The position numbers were made by a program, and so were the translations under genes. Below are positions 9,101 to 16,369 of a stretch of DNA of 64,000 nt, piece by piece. The stretch lies in contig JACPCW010000075.1 of assembly GCA_016184365.1 (NCBI GenBank), forward strand, positions 145,617 through 209,616, in the 5' to 3' direction. Numbering within the stretch: position 1 is the first letter of the stretch; each line of letters opens with the position of its first letter. The stretch is from Candidatus Rokuibacteriota bacterium (lineage in GTDB: Bacteria; Methylomirabilota; Methylomirabilia; Rokubacteriales; CSP1-6). Below the pieces are notes generated by a model. That model worked only from the letters and a program-made list of their open reading frames with translations. It was not told the origin of the DNA and made no database searches.

Positions 9101-9444
9101 GCGCGCCGGCCGGCGCCATCGACCTCTGCCGGGACGGGCTCGGCCTCGCCCGGGCGAGCGGCGAGCAGTGGGCGGAGGCGCTCGCGCAGCGCACGCTCGC
9201 CGAGGCGCTGGCGGCGTCGTCCGGGGATGCCACGGAGGCGATGACTGCGATGCGGGAGGCGGTGCGTCTGCTCGAGTCGATCGGCGCCCGGCCGGAGCTC
9301 GCGAGAACCTATGCGGCCGATGCCCGGCTGCGCCGGCGGCTGGGCGACACGGCGGACGCGGAGGCGCGCTTCGGGCAGGCGGCGACGATGTTCCGGGAGC
9401 TCGGGATGTCGTCCGACCTCGAGCGCCTCGAGGCAGCGCCCTAG
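6127..9444 (+). CDS. Zinc-ribbon / class III nucleotide cyclase / AAA-type ATPase / TPR signalling protein
   Basis: A 1105-residue multidomain protein. Residues about 1-50 hold two zinc ribbons (CAQC...CLEC and CRTC...CLHC). Residues about 85-265 form a class III cyclase domain with both metal-binding aspartates (LFCDVVEST and LGDGLMALFG) and the asparagine/arginine pair in VGDVTNLAARMQ. An ATPase module follows, with Walker A GEAGAGKT near residue 315 and Walker B LILVLEDLHWID near 440. The C-terminal third is TPR-like helical repeats. The key catalytic residues are present, so it may make cAMP or another cyclic nucleotide in response to a ligand sensed by the ATPase/TPR part. The start MRCAQCQ is preferred over an ATG at 6097 because it begins at the ribbon and lies downstream of a plausible promoter. 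It ends by sharing CTAG with the convergent gene. Confidence 0.88.
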   Translation: MRCAQCQNENPAHAKFCLECGSRLAVRCRTCATDLPPEAKFCLHCGQSVETPDAGTATASPRTYTPRHLAEKILTSRSAIEGERKQVTVLFCDVVESTRLAEHLDPETMHELMNKMLGLMAEAVHRFDGTVNQFLGDGLMALFGAPVALEDHALRAAQAALTILETIAGYSEQLRREREVEIRLRIGLNTGLVVVGRIGDDLRMDYTAVGDVTNLAARMQSLAEPGTILVTEGTHRLIEGYVRSEPLGRLSIKGRDEPVSAFRITGRLRARSRFDVSAQRGLTPLAGRSRELETLRIRLARAKNGLGQIVAIAGEAGAGKTRLLLEFRRSLGDDRVTWLEGHCVAYGPAVPYLPVLDLLRANFGIDEGDNPLQIEEKLRQDVRQLDSRLDWILPFLGELLSSRAEAVLKHLEPKEKRRKIFEAIRALSAAGAHRRPLILVLEDLHWIDQTSQDYLAFFVDSLAALPVLFLTTHRPGYIVPWADKTYYTQIALDLLDEHDVEIMMAHLVGTAELPAEFRRLVHEKAEGNPLFVEEITTSLQEHGVLARTDRGVAWTRNAPMEFPDTVQDIIRARLDRLEEPVKRTVQTAAVIGREFGLGLLSRVADAGTEVPSDLETLKHLELIHEKRLFPELEYVFKHAVTQDVAYHSLLLQRRKDLHTGIGAAIEELYVDRLEDQAGILAYHYARSHRPDRGVAYALLAGDRAARLFANAEATSYYEQGLRLARSLGASSEAAGFEIDAILKLAAVSVTRQDLERDRANLESARALARELDDEPRLAKVLYWLARIHYVVVEPETALACARDTLQIAERLGEPELAAATVNLLGRIHYQRSEFTEAARMLERGVEQMGRLANKHEESTAAGFTGLVLGLLGEFERAMAHADRGIRVAREIGNPFAEAANRNYRGTIYDQRGEWAQAIDEYERGARIAMEAGDLFRLYIIRWWSGRARAMAGDPKTGRSLLEQSLSLSAEIGTRFGLATQKVELAACIIALGAPAGAIDLCRDGLGLARASGEQWAEALAQRTLAEALAASSGDATEAMTAMREAVRLLESIGARPELARTYAADARLRRRLGDTADAEARFGQAATMFRELGMSSDLERLEAAP

Positions 9445-10964
9445 CTCGCGGTGCCCCACCTCGTCTTCACGGCTTCGCGGTCCACGGCGCCGTCTGCGGC
9501 CCGCGGCAGCCTCTCGGTGAACACCACCGCGTGCGGCCGTTTGAAGCGCGCGATCTTCGACCCGACGAAGTCGCTCACCTGTTGCGCCGTGTACACGCCG
9601 AGAGGCGCGACCTCGACGACCGCTTTCACGGCCTCGCCCCACTTCGCGTCGGGGATCCCGTAGACGCACACGCCGGTCACGCCGTCCATCTCCATGATCA
9701 CGGTCTCGACCTCGGCCGGGTAGACGTTCTCGCCGCCGGGCTTGATGAGCTCCTTCTCCGGCTTGCGCTTCACGTAATAGAGGTGGCCGTCGGCGTCGAA
9801 GCGTCCGATGTCACCCGTGTGGTGCCAGCCGTTGCGGAACGTGTACGCGGTCACGTCGGGCTGGGCGAAGTAGCCGGCGAAGACGAGCGGGCCGCGCACG
9901 ACGATCTCGCCCGGCGTTCCGATCGGGACCTCACGGTCGTCGTCGTCCACCAACGTCACCTGACACGTCGGGACGGGCCGGCCTGCGGCGCCCGGTTTGT
10001 CGAGCACGCGCACGAGCGTCACCGGACCGCTCGTCTCGGACTGTCCGAACCCCGTCCAGAACCGTGCGCGCGTCTCGGCGTGCAGGCGCTTGATCGTGTC
10101 CGGCGCCTCGAGCCCGAAGACGCGCTTGAGGCTCGGCAGCCCGGAGCCGGCCTTCCGCGCCGCATCGAGCAGGTTCGCGACGACGGGTGGAAACGTCGAG
10201 AGATCGGTGACGCGATGCCGGTCGATGAGCCGGACGGCTTCGTCCGGGTCGAAGCGAGACATCACGACGCTCGCGCCGCCGGCGTGCATGAGCGCCAGCG
10301 CCGTCCCGAGCGGTGTGACGTGGAACAGCGGCAGCCCGAGCAGGTAGCGATCGCCGCTCTCGTAGCCGATCGACGCCATCATGGTCAGGTTCGCGGTGAT
10401 CACGTTCGCGTGCGTGAGCACCGCGCCGCGCGGGACGACGTCCACCGCGGCGGTGGAGATGACGGCGAACGCGTCGTCCGGAGAGACCTCCGCGTCCGGC
10501 GGCGTGGCCGGGCCGCCGGAGAGCGCTGTTCCGAACGGCGTGAAGCCGTCGGCGGCAGCGTCACCGAACTGGTACCAGTGTCTGATCGACTTCTTGCGGC
10601 TGGGCCAGTCGCCCACCGCCGGCAGCGTCGTGGCGTCGACCACCATCATCGCGGGCGCTGCGCGCTCCACGACCCGCTCGACTTCGTCCGCCGTGAGCCG
10701 CCAGTTGATCGGGTAGGCGATGATGCCCTGCCGTGCGCAGGCGCCGTAGAGCTCGAGATAGGCTGCGTTGTTCTGGGCCAGCACGCAGATCCGGTCACCC
10801 TTGCCGATGCCGCGCGCGGCGAGGCCAGCGGCCAGCGTGTCGACGCGCTGCCGGAACTCCCGGAACGAGACGACGCGGTCGTCATGGATGACCGCGGGGG
10901 CGTCGCCGTACACGAGCGCGCCGCGGGTGATCATGTCGTAGACGGTGAACGCGTGGGGGCCCAT
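9441..10964 (-). CDS. AMP-dependent acyl-CoA synthetase family protein with degenerate catalytic motifs
   Basis: A 507-residue ANL-superfamily protein starting MGPHAFTVYDM. Fold motifs are present: GFGQSETSG, the YHTGDIGRFDADGHLYYVKR core including the conserved aspartate, and LIKPGGENVYPAEVE. Two catalytic elements are altered. The phosphate loop, normally close to TSGTTGxPKG, reads STAAVDVVPRG, and the C-terminal catalytic lysine of the usual GKI motif is replaced in LPRAADGAVDRE. It may use an altered mechanism or bind acyl-CoA/adenylate without normal turnover. An in-frame extension reaches 11141 but crosses the rpoD terminator region and is not believed. Its stop codon overlaps that of the convergent gene (CTAG, 9441-9444). 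Confidence 0.82.
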   Translation of the reverse strand: MGPHAFTVYDMITRGALVYGDAPAVIHDDRVVSFREFRQRVDTLAAGLAARGIGKGDRICVLAQNNAAYLELYGACARQGIIAYPINWRLTADEVERVVERAAPAMMVVDATTLPAVGDWPSRKKSIRHWYQFGDAAADGFTPFGTALSGGPATPPDAEVSPDDAFAVISTAAVDVVPRGAVLTHANVITANLTMMASIGYESGDRYLLGLPLFHVTPLGTALALMHAGGASVVMSRFDPDEAVRLIDRHRVTDLSTFPPVVANLLDAARKAGSGLPSLKRVFGLEAPDTIKRLHAETRARFWTGFGQSETSGPVTLVRVLDKPGAAGRPVPTCQVTLVDDDDREVPIGTPGEIVVRGPLVFAGYFAQPDVTAYTFRNGWHHTGDIGRFDADGHLYYVKRKPEKELIKPGGENVYPAEVETVIMEMDGVTGVCVYGIPDAKWGEAVKAVVEVAPLGVYTAQQVSDFVGSKIARFKRPHAVVFTERLPRAADGAVDREAVKTRWGTAS

Positions 10965-11079
10965 ATCGCGTCGCCTTTCGCGGAGCGTTGGATGACCGCG
11001 GTGGTGCCGAGTCCGTATCGTAGCCGAAGCGAGAGGGCCAGGGCGGCCGTTTCGCCACGCACGCGAAGCGGAAAAGAGA

Positions 11080-11131
11080 AGGCCCCGGATTCGTTCCGGG
11101 GCCTTCGGGTCGGGGGCCGTTCCGGCCCCCC
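11080..11131 (-). terminator. Rho-independent terminator of rpoD plus a second GC hairpin
   Basis: Just after the rpoD stop (reading the minus strand) comes a hairpin at 11131-11113 (7-bp stem GGGGGCC/GGCCCCC, 5-nt loop), then an 11-bp stem at 11106-11080 with loop ACGAA on the minus strand, followed by CTCTTTTCC. The second hairpin with its T-rich tail is a typical intrinsic terminator. The rest of the 173-nt gap between rpoD and the ligase gene (10965-11137) shows no gene. Confidence 0.75.
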
Positions 11132-11137
11132 GTGCGG

Positions 11138-12634
11138 TCAATTCTCGATGAACGCGCGCAGGTTACGCCCGCGGAGCGGATGACGCAGCTTCCGCAGCGC
11201 CTTCGCCTCGATTTGACGGATGCGCTCGCGGGTCACCGCGAACCGCTTGCCGACCTCTTCCAGCGTGTGCTCGCCTTCCTCGCCGATGCCGAACCGGAGC
11301 CGGAGAATCTCCTTCTCCTTCGGCGACAGCGTCGCGAGCGCCTTCTCGACCTGCGACGTCAGGTCCTGCGACAGCAGCGAGTCGTTCGGCGATCCGGTCG
11401 ACTTGTCTTCGAGGAAGTCGCCGAGCTCCGAGTCCTCGCCGATCGGCGTCTCGAGCGACAGCGGCTTCCGCGACGACTCGAGAATCAGCCGCACCTTCTT
11501 CGCCGGCACGCCCGTACGCTGCGCCAGCTCTTCCGGCGTCGGCTCACGGCCCATCTCGTTCACCATGTTCCGGTTCACGCGCGAGATCCGGTTCAGCGTC
11601 TCGACCATGTGCACCGGGATCCGGATCGTGCGCGAGTGGTCGGCGATCGCCCGCGTGATCGCCTGCCGGATCCACCACGTCGCGTACGTCGAGAACTTGA
11701 ACCCGCGACGGTACTGGAACCGGTCGACGGCCTTCATGAGGCCGATGTTGCCTTCCTGCACGAGGTCGAGCAGGGACAGGTCGCTGCCGAGATAGCGCTT
11801 CGCCACCGAGACGACGAGCCGGAGGTTCGCCTCCATGAGCTCGCGCTTGGCCTGGCGCACCGTGCGGTCGTGGCGATCGATCTGCTCGAGCAGGCCCTGC
11901 AGCTGACGGCGCGGGAGCCCGGCATCGCGCTGAAGCTGACGGAGCTCCTTGATCGCCGAGTTCGACTTGCCGCGCCGGGTATCCAACGCGAGATGCTCGA
12001 TGCGCCGGCCGTGCGTCCGGACCCTGGCGACGAGGTCGTCGATGAGCGCCGGCTTCAGCGGCATCTCGCCGACCGTCTTCTGGATCACTTCGCGATGCTG
12101 CGCGATGCTCTTCGCGTAGTTCGCCCGGGTCGCCGCCGAGCGGCGCCGCTGGTTCAGCGTCTCCTCGAGCCGCCCGACCTCGTTCCAGTGCCGGCGGATC
12201 CGCGAGAACGCATTGAGGACGGGCTTGACCTCTTTCGCGTCGAGCTCGCCGCCTTCCGGCAGCACGATGACGTCGTCCGCCGCGATCTCGTCGTGACGCA
12301 GGCGGTCGCCGATCTCGAGCAGCGCGTTGATCGCCATCGGAATGCCGGCGAGCGCGCTCCGCAGCGCGATCTGCCCGACCTCGATGCGCCGGCCGATCTT
12401 CACTTCCTGCTCGGCGGTGAGGAGCGGGACCTTGCCGATCTCCTTGAGGTACAGGCGGACGGGGTCTTCGCCACGCGCCGGAAGCGCGGTCAGCTCTTCG
12501 CGTACCGGGCGCTCTTCCACCTCCTCTTCAGCGACGAGGGCGGCCGCTTCCGGCTCTTCCTCGGTGATGAGCGCGGCGGGAACCACCGCCGTGGTGTCGG
12601 GACTGGTATCCTGGTCTCGTTCTCTGAATGTCAT
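11138..12634 (-). CDS. rpoD: Primary RNA polymerase sigma factor (sigma-70 family)
   Basis: A 498-residue sigma factor from the preferred start [11 protein letters not shown]. Region 1.2 is seen in [16 protein letters not shown], and region 2 in [31 protein letters not shown] and [18 protein letters not shown], which contain the -10 recognition and melting residues. Region 3 includes [12 protein letters not shown]. Region 4 includes [19 protein letters not shown] and [18 protein letters not shown], the -35 recognition helix. The completeness of regions 2-4 and the strong conservation point to the housekeeping factor. An acidic N-terminal stretch precedes region 1.2. The frame is open to 12820, but the leader upstream of 12634 contains a candidate promoter, so the longer form is unlikely. 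Confidence 0.95.
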   Translation of the reverse strand: MTFRERDQDTSPDTTAVVPAALITEEEPEAAALVAEEEVEERPVREELTALPARGEDPVRLYLKEIGKVPLLTAEQEVKIGRRIEVGQIALRSALAGIPMAINALLEIGDRLRHDEIAADDVIVLPEGGELDAKEVKPVLNAFSRIRRHWNEVGRLEETLNQRRRSAATRANYAKSIAQHREVIQKTVGEMPLKPALIDDLVARVRTHGRRIEHLALDTRRGKSNSAIKELRQLQRDAGLPRRQLQGLLEQIDRHDRTVRQAKRELMEANLRLVVSVAKRYLGSDLSLLDLVQEGNIGLMKAVDRFQYRRGFKFSTYATWWIRQAITRAIADHSRTIRIPVHMVETLNRISRVNRNMVNEMGREPTPEELAQRTGVPAKKVRLILESSRKPLSLETPIGEDSELGDFLEDKSTGSPNDSLLSQDLTSQVEKALATLSPKEKEILRLRFGIGEEGEHTLEEVGKRFAVTRERIRQIEAKALRKLRHPLRGRNLRAFIEN

Positions 12635-12740
12635 GGCGTCACCGGTCAGTTTTTTCGGGCTGCTCTTAAGATGCAACGCTCCCAGGTTGGGTTTCAGACC
12701 TGACCTGGATTTCAAGAAATAAGCCAACGGGCACCCCTTT

Positions 12741-12769
12741 TCATAACACCTTGTAACTTCTACGTGAAC
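12741..12769 (-). promoter_or_regulatory. Candidate promoter for rpoD
   Basis: On the minus strand TTCACG (12769-12764) and TATGAA (12746-12741) are separated by exactly 17 nt; each matches the sigma-70 consensus at 4 of 6 positions. This would leave a leader of about 100 nt before the rpoD ATG at 12634. The divergent region 12635-12874 is clearly more AT-rich than the surrounding genes and must also hold the promoter of the malic enzyme gene; a TATGAT at 12848-12853 on the plus strand is a possible -10 there, but no good -35 accompanies it. Confidence 0.4.
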
Positions 12770-12874
12770 GCTCGGCGCCCCTGACAGGTCTCCCATGTTG
12801 GAGTGGGCATCGGAGTTCACTATTCAGCAGAAGAATGTCCCTCTTGTTATGATGACCCGTCTGGAGACCCCTCC

Positions 12875-14311
12875 GTGAGCGTCACTCCAAGCGCGTCGTA
12901 TGCCGTCACCGTGCGGCTCCAGATCCAGAACCGCCCCGGCATGCTGGGCCGCGTGGCATTGGTCATCGGCAAGGCCGGCGGCGACATCGGGGCCGTCGAC
13001 CTCGTCGAGTCCTCCCGCGACCAGACCCTTCGAGACATCACGATCAATGCCCGCGACGACGTCCACGGGCAGCAGATCGTCAACCGCCTCAAGAAGGTCT
13101 CGGGCGTCAAGTTCATCAACGTCTCGGACCGCACCTTCCTCATGCACCTCGGCGGCAAGATCGAGGTCCGGAACAAGGTGCCGCTCCGGACGCGCGACGA
13201 CCTCTCCATGGCCTACACGCCGGGTGTCGCGCGGGTCTGCCTGGCGATTCACGAGGATCGCCAGCGGGCCTTCGCGCTGACGATCAAGCAGAACACCGTC
13301 GCCGTCGTCACGGACGGGACGGCCGTGCTCGGTCTGGGTGACATCGGCCCCGAGGCCGCTCTGCCGGTGATGGAAGGCAAGGCGATGCTCTTCAAGGAGT
13401 TCGCGGGCGTCGACGCCTTCCCGGTCTGTCTCGCCACGCGCGACGTCGACAAGATCGTCGAGACCGTGAAGCTGATCTCGCCGGTGTTCGGGGGCGTGAA
13501 CCTCGAGGACATCGCCGCGCCGCGCTGCTTCGAGATCGAGGAGCGGCTGCGCAAGGAGCTGGAGATCCCCGTCTTTCACGACGACCAGCACGGCACGGCC
13601 ACCGTCGTGCTGTCGGCGCTGCTGAACGCGCTCCGGCTGGTGAAGAAGGACATCCGGAAGATCCGCGTCGTCGTCACCGGCGTCGGCGCCGCGGGCACCG
13701 CGACGATCAAGATCCTCATGTCGAGCGGTGTCCGCGACATCATCGGCGTGGACGAGCATGGCACGATCTACCCCGGCCGGTCGGTCGGGCTCGACTTCAT
13801 GAAGCGCTGGGTCGCGTCGGCGACGAACCCGCGTCGAATCGAGGGGACGCTGAGCGACGCCGTCGCCGGCGCCGACGTCTTCATCGGCCTCTCGGTGCCA
13901 CGGATCCTGTCGGTGCGCGACCTCAAGCGCATGGCGAAACGACCGATCGTCTTCGCGATGGCGAACCCCGTGCCCGAGATCCAGCCGGAAGACGCCGCGA
14001 AGCACGTCGCCGTGATGGCGACGGGACGGTCCGACTATCCGAACCAGATCAACAACGTGCTCTGCTTTCCGGGATTCTTCCGCGGCCTGCTCGACTCGCG
14101 CGCGCGCTCCGTCAACGACGAGATGAAGCTCGCCGCGGCTCGCGCGATCGCCGCCTCCGTCACCGCCAGCGAGTTGGGCCCCGAGTACATCATTCCGAGC
14201 GTGTTCAACAAGAGCGTGGCGCCGGCCGTCGCGGAAGGCGTCGCGCGCGCGGCGTTCGACACCGGCCTCGCGCGCCGCGGGCGCCGGCCGGACGTTCCCG
14301 GGGTGCGGTGA
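12875..14311 (+). CDS. NAD(P)-dependent malic enzyme with N-terminal ACT domain
   Basis: A 478-residue protein. Residues about 8-85 form an ACT domain (VRLQIQNRPGMLGRVALVIG), a ligand-binding regulatory module. The rest is a bacterial-type malic enzyme: SMAYTPGVARVCLAI, VTDGTAVLGLGDIGPEAALPVMEGKA, and FHDDQHGTATVVLSAL with the metal-binding acidic residues, then the dinucleotide fold VVVTGVGAAGTATIKIL. It oxidatively decarboxylates malate to pyruvate. The GTG at 12875 is chosen because GGAG lies 9-10 nt upstream and the longer frame from 12803 crosses the promoter region. Amino-acid control through the ACT domain is an inference from the fold. Confidence 0.92.
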   Translation: MSVTPSASYAVTVRLQIQNRPGMLGRVALVIGKAGGDIGAVDLVESSRDQTLRDITINARDDVHGQQIVNRLKKVSGVKFINVSDRTFLMHLGGKIEVRNKVPLRTRDDLSMAYTPGVARVCLAIHEDRQRAFALTIKQNTVAVVTDGTAVLGLGDIGPEAALPVMEGKAMLFKEFAGVDAFPVCLATRDVDKIVETVKLISPVFGGVNLEDIAAPRCFEIEERLRKELEIPVFHDDQHGTATVVLSALLNALRLVKKDIRKIRVVVTGVGAAGTATIKILMSSGVRDIIGVDEHGTIYPGRSVGLDFMKRWVASATNPRRIEGTLSDAVAGADVFIGLSVPRILSVRDLKRMAKRPIVFAMANPVPEIQPEDAAKHVAVMATGRSDYPNQINNVLCFPGFFRGLLDSRARSVNDEMKLAAARAIAASVTASELGPEYIIPSVFNKSVAPAVAEGVARAAFDTGLARRGRRPDVPGVR

Positions 14312-15141
14312 GGGACACGAACCGTCCTGGGCGGCAGGGACCCGAACGCGTTCCCGAGGAGCGGGCCGGGTTCCCCGGACCGCTTCCGAGCGCTGGGGGT
14401 GTCGGGGGCCATGTCGGGGCCCCCGACCTCCAATGGTCGGTGGTCATTCCCGCCTACAACGAAGCGCTGCGGTTGCCGCGATATCTCGAGGCCGTCGTGT
14501 CGGACTTCGACGGCCGTGGCGAGCCGTACGAGGTGCTCGTGGTCGATGACGGCAGCACCGATGCGACGGCGCAGCTCGTCGAGGAGTTCGGTCGCGCGTA
14601 TCGGGCCGTCCGCCTGCTCCGCCTGCCGACCAATCAGGGAAAGGGCGCGGCGGTGCGGGCCGGGATGCTCGCCGCACGGGGACGTCTGCGTCTGTTCGCC
14701 GACGCCGACGGCGCGACGCCGATCGGCGAATTGAAGCGGCTCGAGCCCGCGCTCGCGGCCGGCGCCGACATCGTCATCGGCTCGCGCGTGCTCGTCGATC
14801 CGAGCGTGTCGGTCGTCGCGCGCCCGCACCGCGTCCTCGTCGGGCGCATCTTCAACTGGCTGCGTGAACGGCTGGGATTGCGCGGCGTCGCCGACTCGCA
14901 GTGCGGCTTCAAGCTGTTCCGGGACACCGTCGCCGAGGAGGTCTTCCCGCGCGTGCGCACGCGCGGGTTCGGCTTCGACGTCGAGGTGCTGCTGCTGGCG
15001 CAGGCGCGCGGCCACCGGATCGTCGAGGTTCCCGTCAACTGGACCGATCAGGCCGGCAGCAAGGTGCGGGTGCTGAGCGACGGCCCACGCATCCTGGGCC
15101 AGGCGGTGCTCGCGCGTCTGCGCGTCGGACGATCGCGATGA
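14308..15141 (+). CDS. Family 2 glycosyltransferase, polyprenyl-phosphate sugar synthase type
   Basis: A 277-residue GT2 enzyme. The catalytic part begins with WSVVIPAYNE and contains VVDDGSTDAT, FADADGATP (metal-binding DxD) and SQCGFKLF, a pattern close to dolichyl-phosphate glucosyl-/mannosyltransferases (ALG5/DPM1 type). It would move a sugar from a nucleotide sugar to polyprenyl phosphate at the inner face of the membrane. The GTG start overlaps the malic enzyme stop (GTGA). The first 45 or so residues are low-complexity because the two-hairpin repeat at 14360-14427 lies inside the frame; no other ATG, GTG or TTG is available in frame between the repeat and the domain, so the repeat appears to be translated. 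Confidence 0.88.
   Translation: MRDTNRPGRQGPERVPEERAGFPGPLPSAGGVGGHVGAPDLQWSVVIPAYNEALRLPRYLEAVVSDFDGRGEPYEVLVVDDGSTDATAQLVEEFGRAYRAVRLLRLPTNQGKGAAVRAGMLAARGRLRLFADADGATPIGELKRLEPALAAGADIVIGSRVLVDPSVSVVARPHRVLVGRIFNWLRERLGLRGVADSQCGFKLFRDTVAEEVFPRVRTRGFGFDVEVLLLAQARGHRIVEVPVNWTDQAGSKVRVLSDGPRILGQAVLARLRVGRSR
14360..14427 (+). repeat. Two-hairpin repeat, copy 1 (inside the start of the glycosyltransferase gene)
   Basis: The first hairpin (14360-14384) has outer stem AGCGG/CCGCT and inner stem CCGGG/CCCGG around TTC. The spacer CCGAGCGCTGGGGGT follows. The second hairpin (14401-14427) has a perfect 10-bp stem GTCGGGGGCC/GGCCCCCGAC around the loop ATGTCGG. In this copy the loop ATG is not in the frame of the downstream gene. 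Confidence 0.85.
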
Positions 15142-16280
15142 CGTCGCGGCGGTCCGCCGCGATCGAGCCGTTCCTCGCCGTGGAAGTCGCCGAGCGCGCG
15201 CAGGCGCTCGAGCGGGAAGGCGCGGACGTCGTGTACCTCGCGTTCGGCGAGCCCGACTTCGAGGCGCCGGCGATCGTGCGCGACGCGATGGAGCGCGCCG
15301 TGAAGGACGGCCGCACCGGCTATACCCACAGCCTCGGGATTCTCGATCTCCGCGAGGCGATCGCCGAGCACTACCAGCAGGCGTACGGCGTGCGCGTCAC
15401 GCCCGATCAGGTCCTCATCACGCCGGGAACGTCGCCCGCGATGCTGCTGCTCTTCGGACACCTGCTCGATCGCGGCGACGAAGTCGTGATCAGCGATCCG
15501 TACTACGCGTGCTATCCGAACTTCATCCGGTACGCCGAGGCCGTGCCCGTGACGGTGCCCGTCCACGAGGCGGACGCATTCCAGTACCGGCCGGAAGCGA
15601 TCCGCGAGCGCCTGTCGCCGGGCACGAAGGCCATCATGATCAACTCGCCGGCGAACCCGACGGGCGCCGTCCTGTCGGACGAACGGCTCCGCGCGATCGC
15701 CGATCTCGGACCCGTCGTCGTCTCGGACGAGATCTACCACGGTCTCACCTACGAAGGCCCCGAGCGGACCATCCTCGAATTCACGGATCGCGCGTTCGTG
15801 CTCAACGGCTTCTCCAAGCGCTTCGCGATGACGGGCTACCGCCTCGGGTGGGTCATCGGGCCGCGTGACGAGATCCGCGCACTGCAGACGCTCTTCGGCA
15901 ACTTCTTCATCTCGACCAACGAGTTCGTGCAGTGGGCCGGCGTCGCCGCGCTGCGCGAGGCGGCCGACGACGCGCGCGCGTTCCGTGCGCGCTTCGCCGA
16001 GCGCCGTCGCGTCATGATCGACGGCTTACGCGCCGTCGGGCTCGGCGTCGGCTTCGAGCCGACGGGCGCGTTCTACGTGCTGGCAAACGCCCGCCAGTAC
16101 ACGACGGACTCGGTGCGTTTCGCGTTCGAGATTCTCGAGGAGACGCACGTGGCGGTGACGCCGGGCGCGGCGTTCGGTCCGAACGCCGAAGGCTACCTGC
16201 GCTTCTCGTACGCGAGCTCGGTCGAGCGGATCCGCGAAGGCCTCGCGCGCCTTCAGCCGTTCCTGGCGCGGCGGCGGTGA
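15138..16280 (+). CDS. Class I/II PLP-dependent aminotransferase
   Basis: A 380-residue fold-type I aminotransferase of the aspartate aminotransferase I-gamma/aromatic type. It shows YLAFGEPDFEAP, GYTHSLGILDLREAIAEHY, the NSPANPTGAV motif, VVSDEIYHGLTY and the PLP-lysine region NGFSKRFAMTGYRLGW, and ends with LRFSYASSVERIREGL, which carries the arginine that binds the substrate carboxylate. The exact amino acid donor is not predictable by eye. Its ATG overlaps the upstream stop (ATGA), so it is coupled to the glycosyltransferase gene. Confidence 0.92.
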   Translation: MTSRRSAAIEPFLAVEVAERAQALEREGADVVYLAFGEPDFEAPAIVRDAMERAVKDGRTGYTHSLGILDLREAIAEHYQQAYGVRVTPDQVLITPGTSPAMLLLFGHLLDRGDEVVISDPYYACYPNFIRYAEAVPVTVPVHEADAFQYRPEAIRERLSPGTKAIMINSPANPTGAVLSDERLRAIADLGPVVVSDEIYHGLTYEGPERTILEFTDRAFVLNGFSKRFAMTGYRLGWVIGPRDEIRALQTLFGNFFISTNEFVQWAGVAALREAADDARAFRARFAERRRVMIDGLRAVGLGVGFEPTGAFYVLANARQYTTDSVRFAFEILEETHVAVTPGAAFGPNAEGYLRFSYASSVERIREGLARLQPFLARRR

Positions 16281-16302
16281 GCGTGACGGGAGGCGTTGTC
16301 GA

Positions 16303-16369
16303 GGCGGGCGCCGGGTTCCCCGGGGACCGCCGAGCGCCGGGGGTTTGGGGGCCATGTCGGGGCCCCCAA
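16303..16369 (+). repeat. Two-hairpin repeat, copy 2 (carries the start codon of the HIT gene)
   Basis: First hairpin 16303-16331: outer stem GGCGG/CCGCC, inner CCGGG/CCCGG around TTC. Spacer CGAGCGCCGGGGGT. Second hairpin 16345-16369: 9-bp stem TTGGGGGCC/GGCCCCCAA with loop ATGTCGG at 16354-16360. The loop ATG is in frame with the HIT-family protein. Confidence 0.87.

Noticed and set aside
11138-12820. The longer rpoD reading frame starting at 12820
   Set aside because: Its first 62 codons cross a candidate promoter and an AT-richer leader with atypical codon use; the start at 12634 fits the family better.
12803-12874. The longer malic enzyme frame starting at 12803
   Set aside because: It crosses the divergent promoter region, while GTG 12875 has a ribosome binding site and begins right before the ACT domain.
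14401-14427. The ATGTCGG hairpins as Rho-independent terminators
   Set aside because: None is followed by a T-run, they lie between overlapping or closely spaced genes of one operon, and genes downstream lack other promoters.
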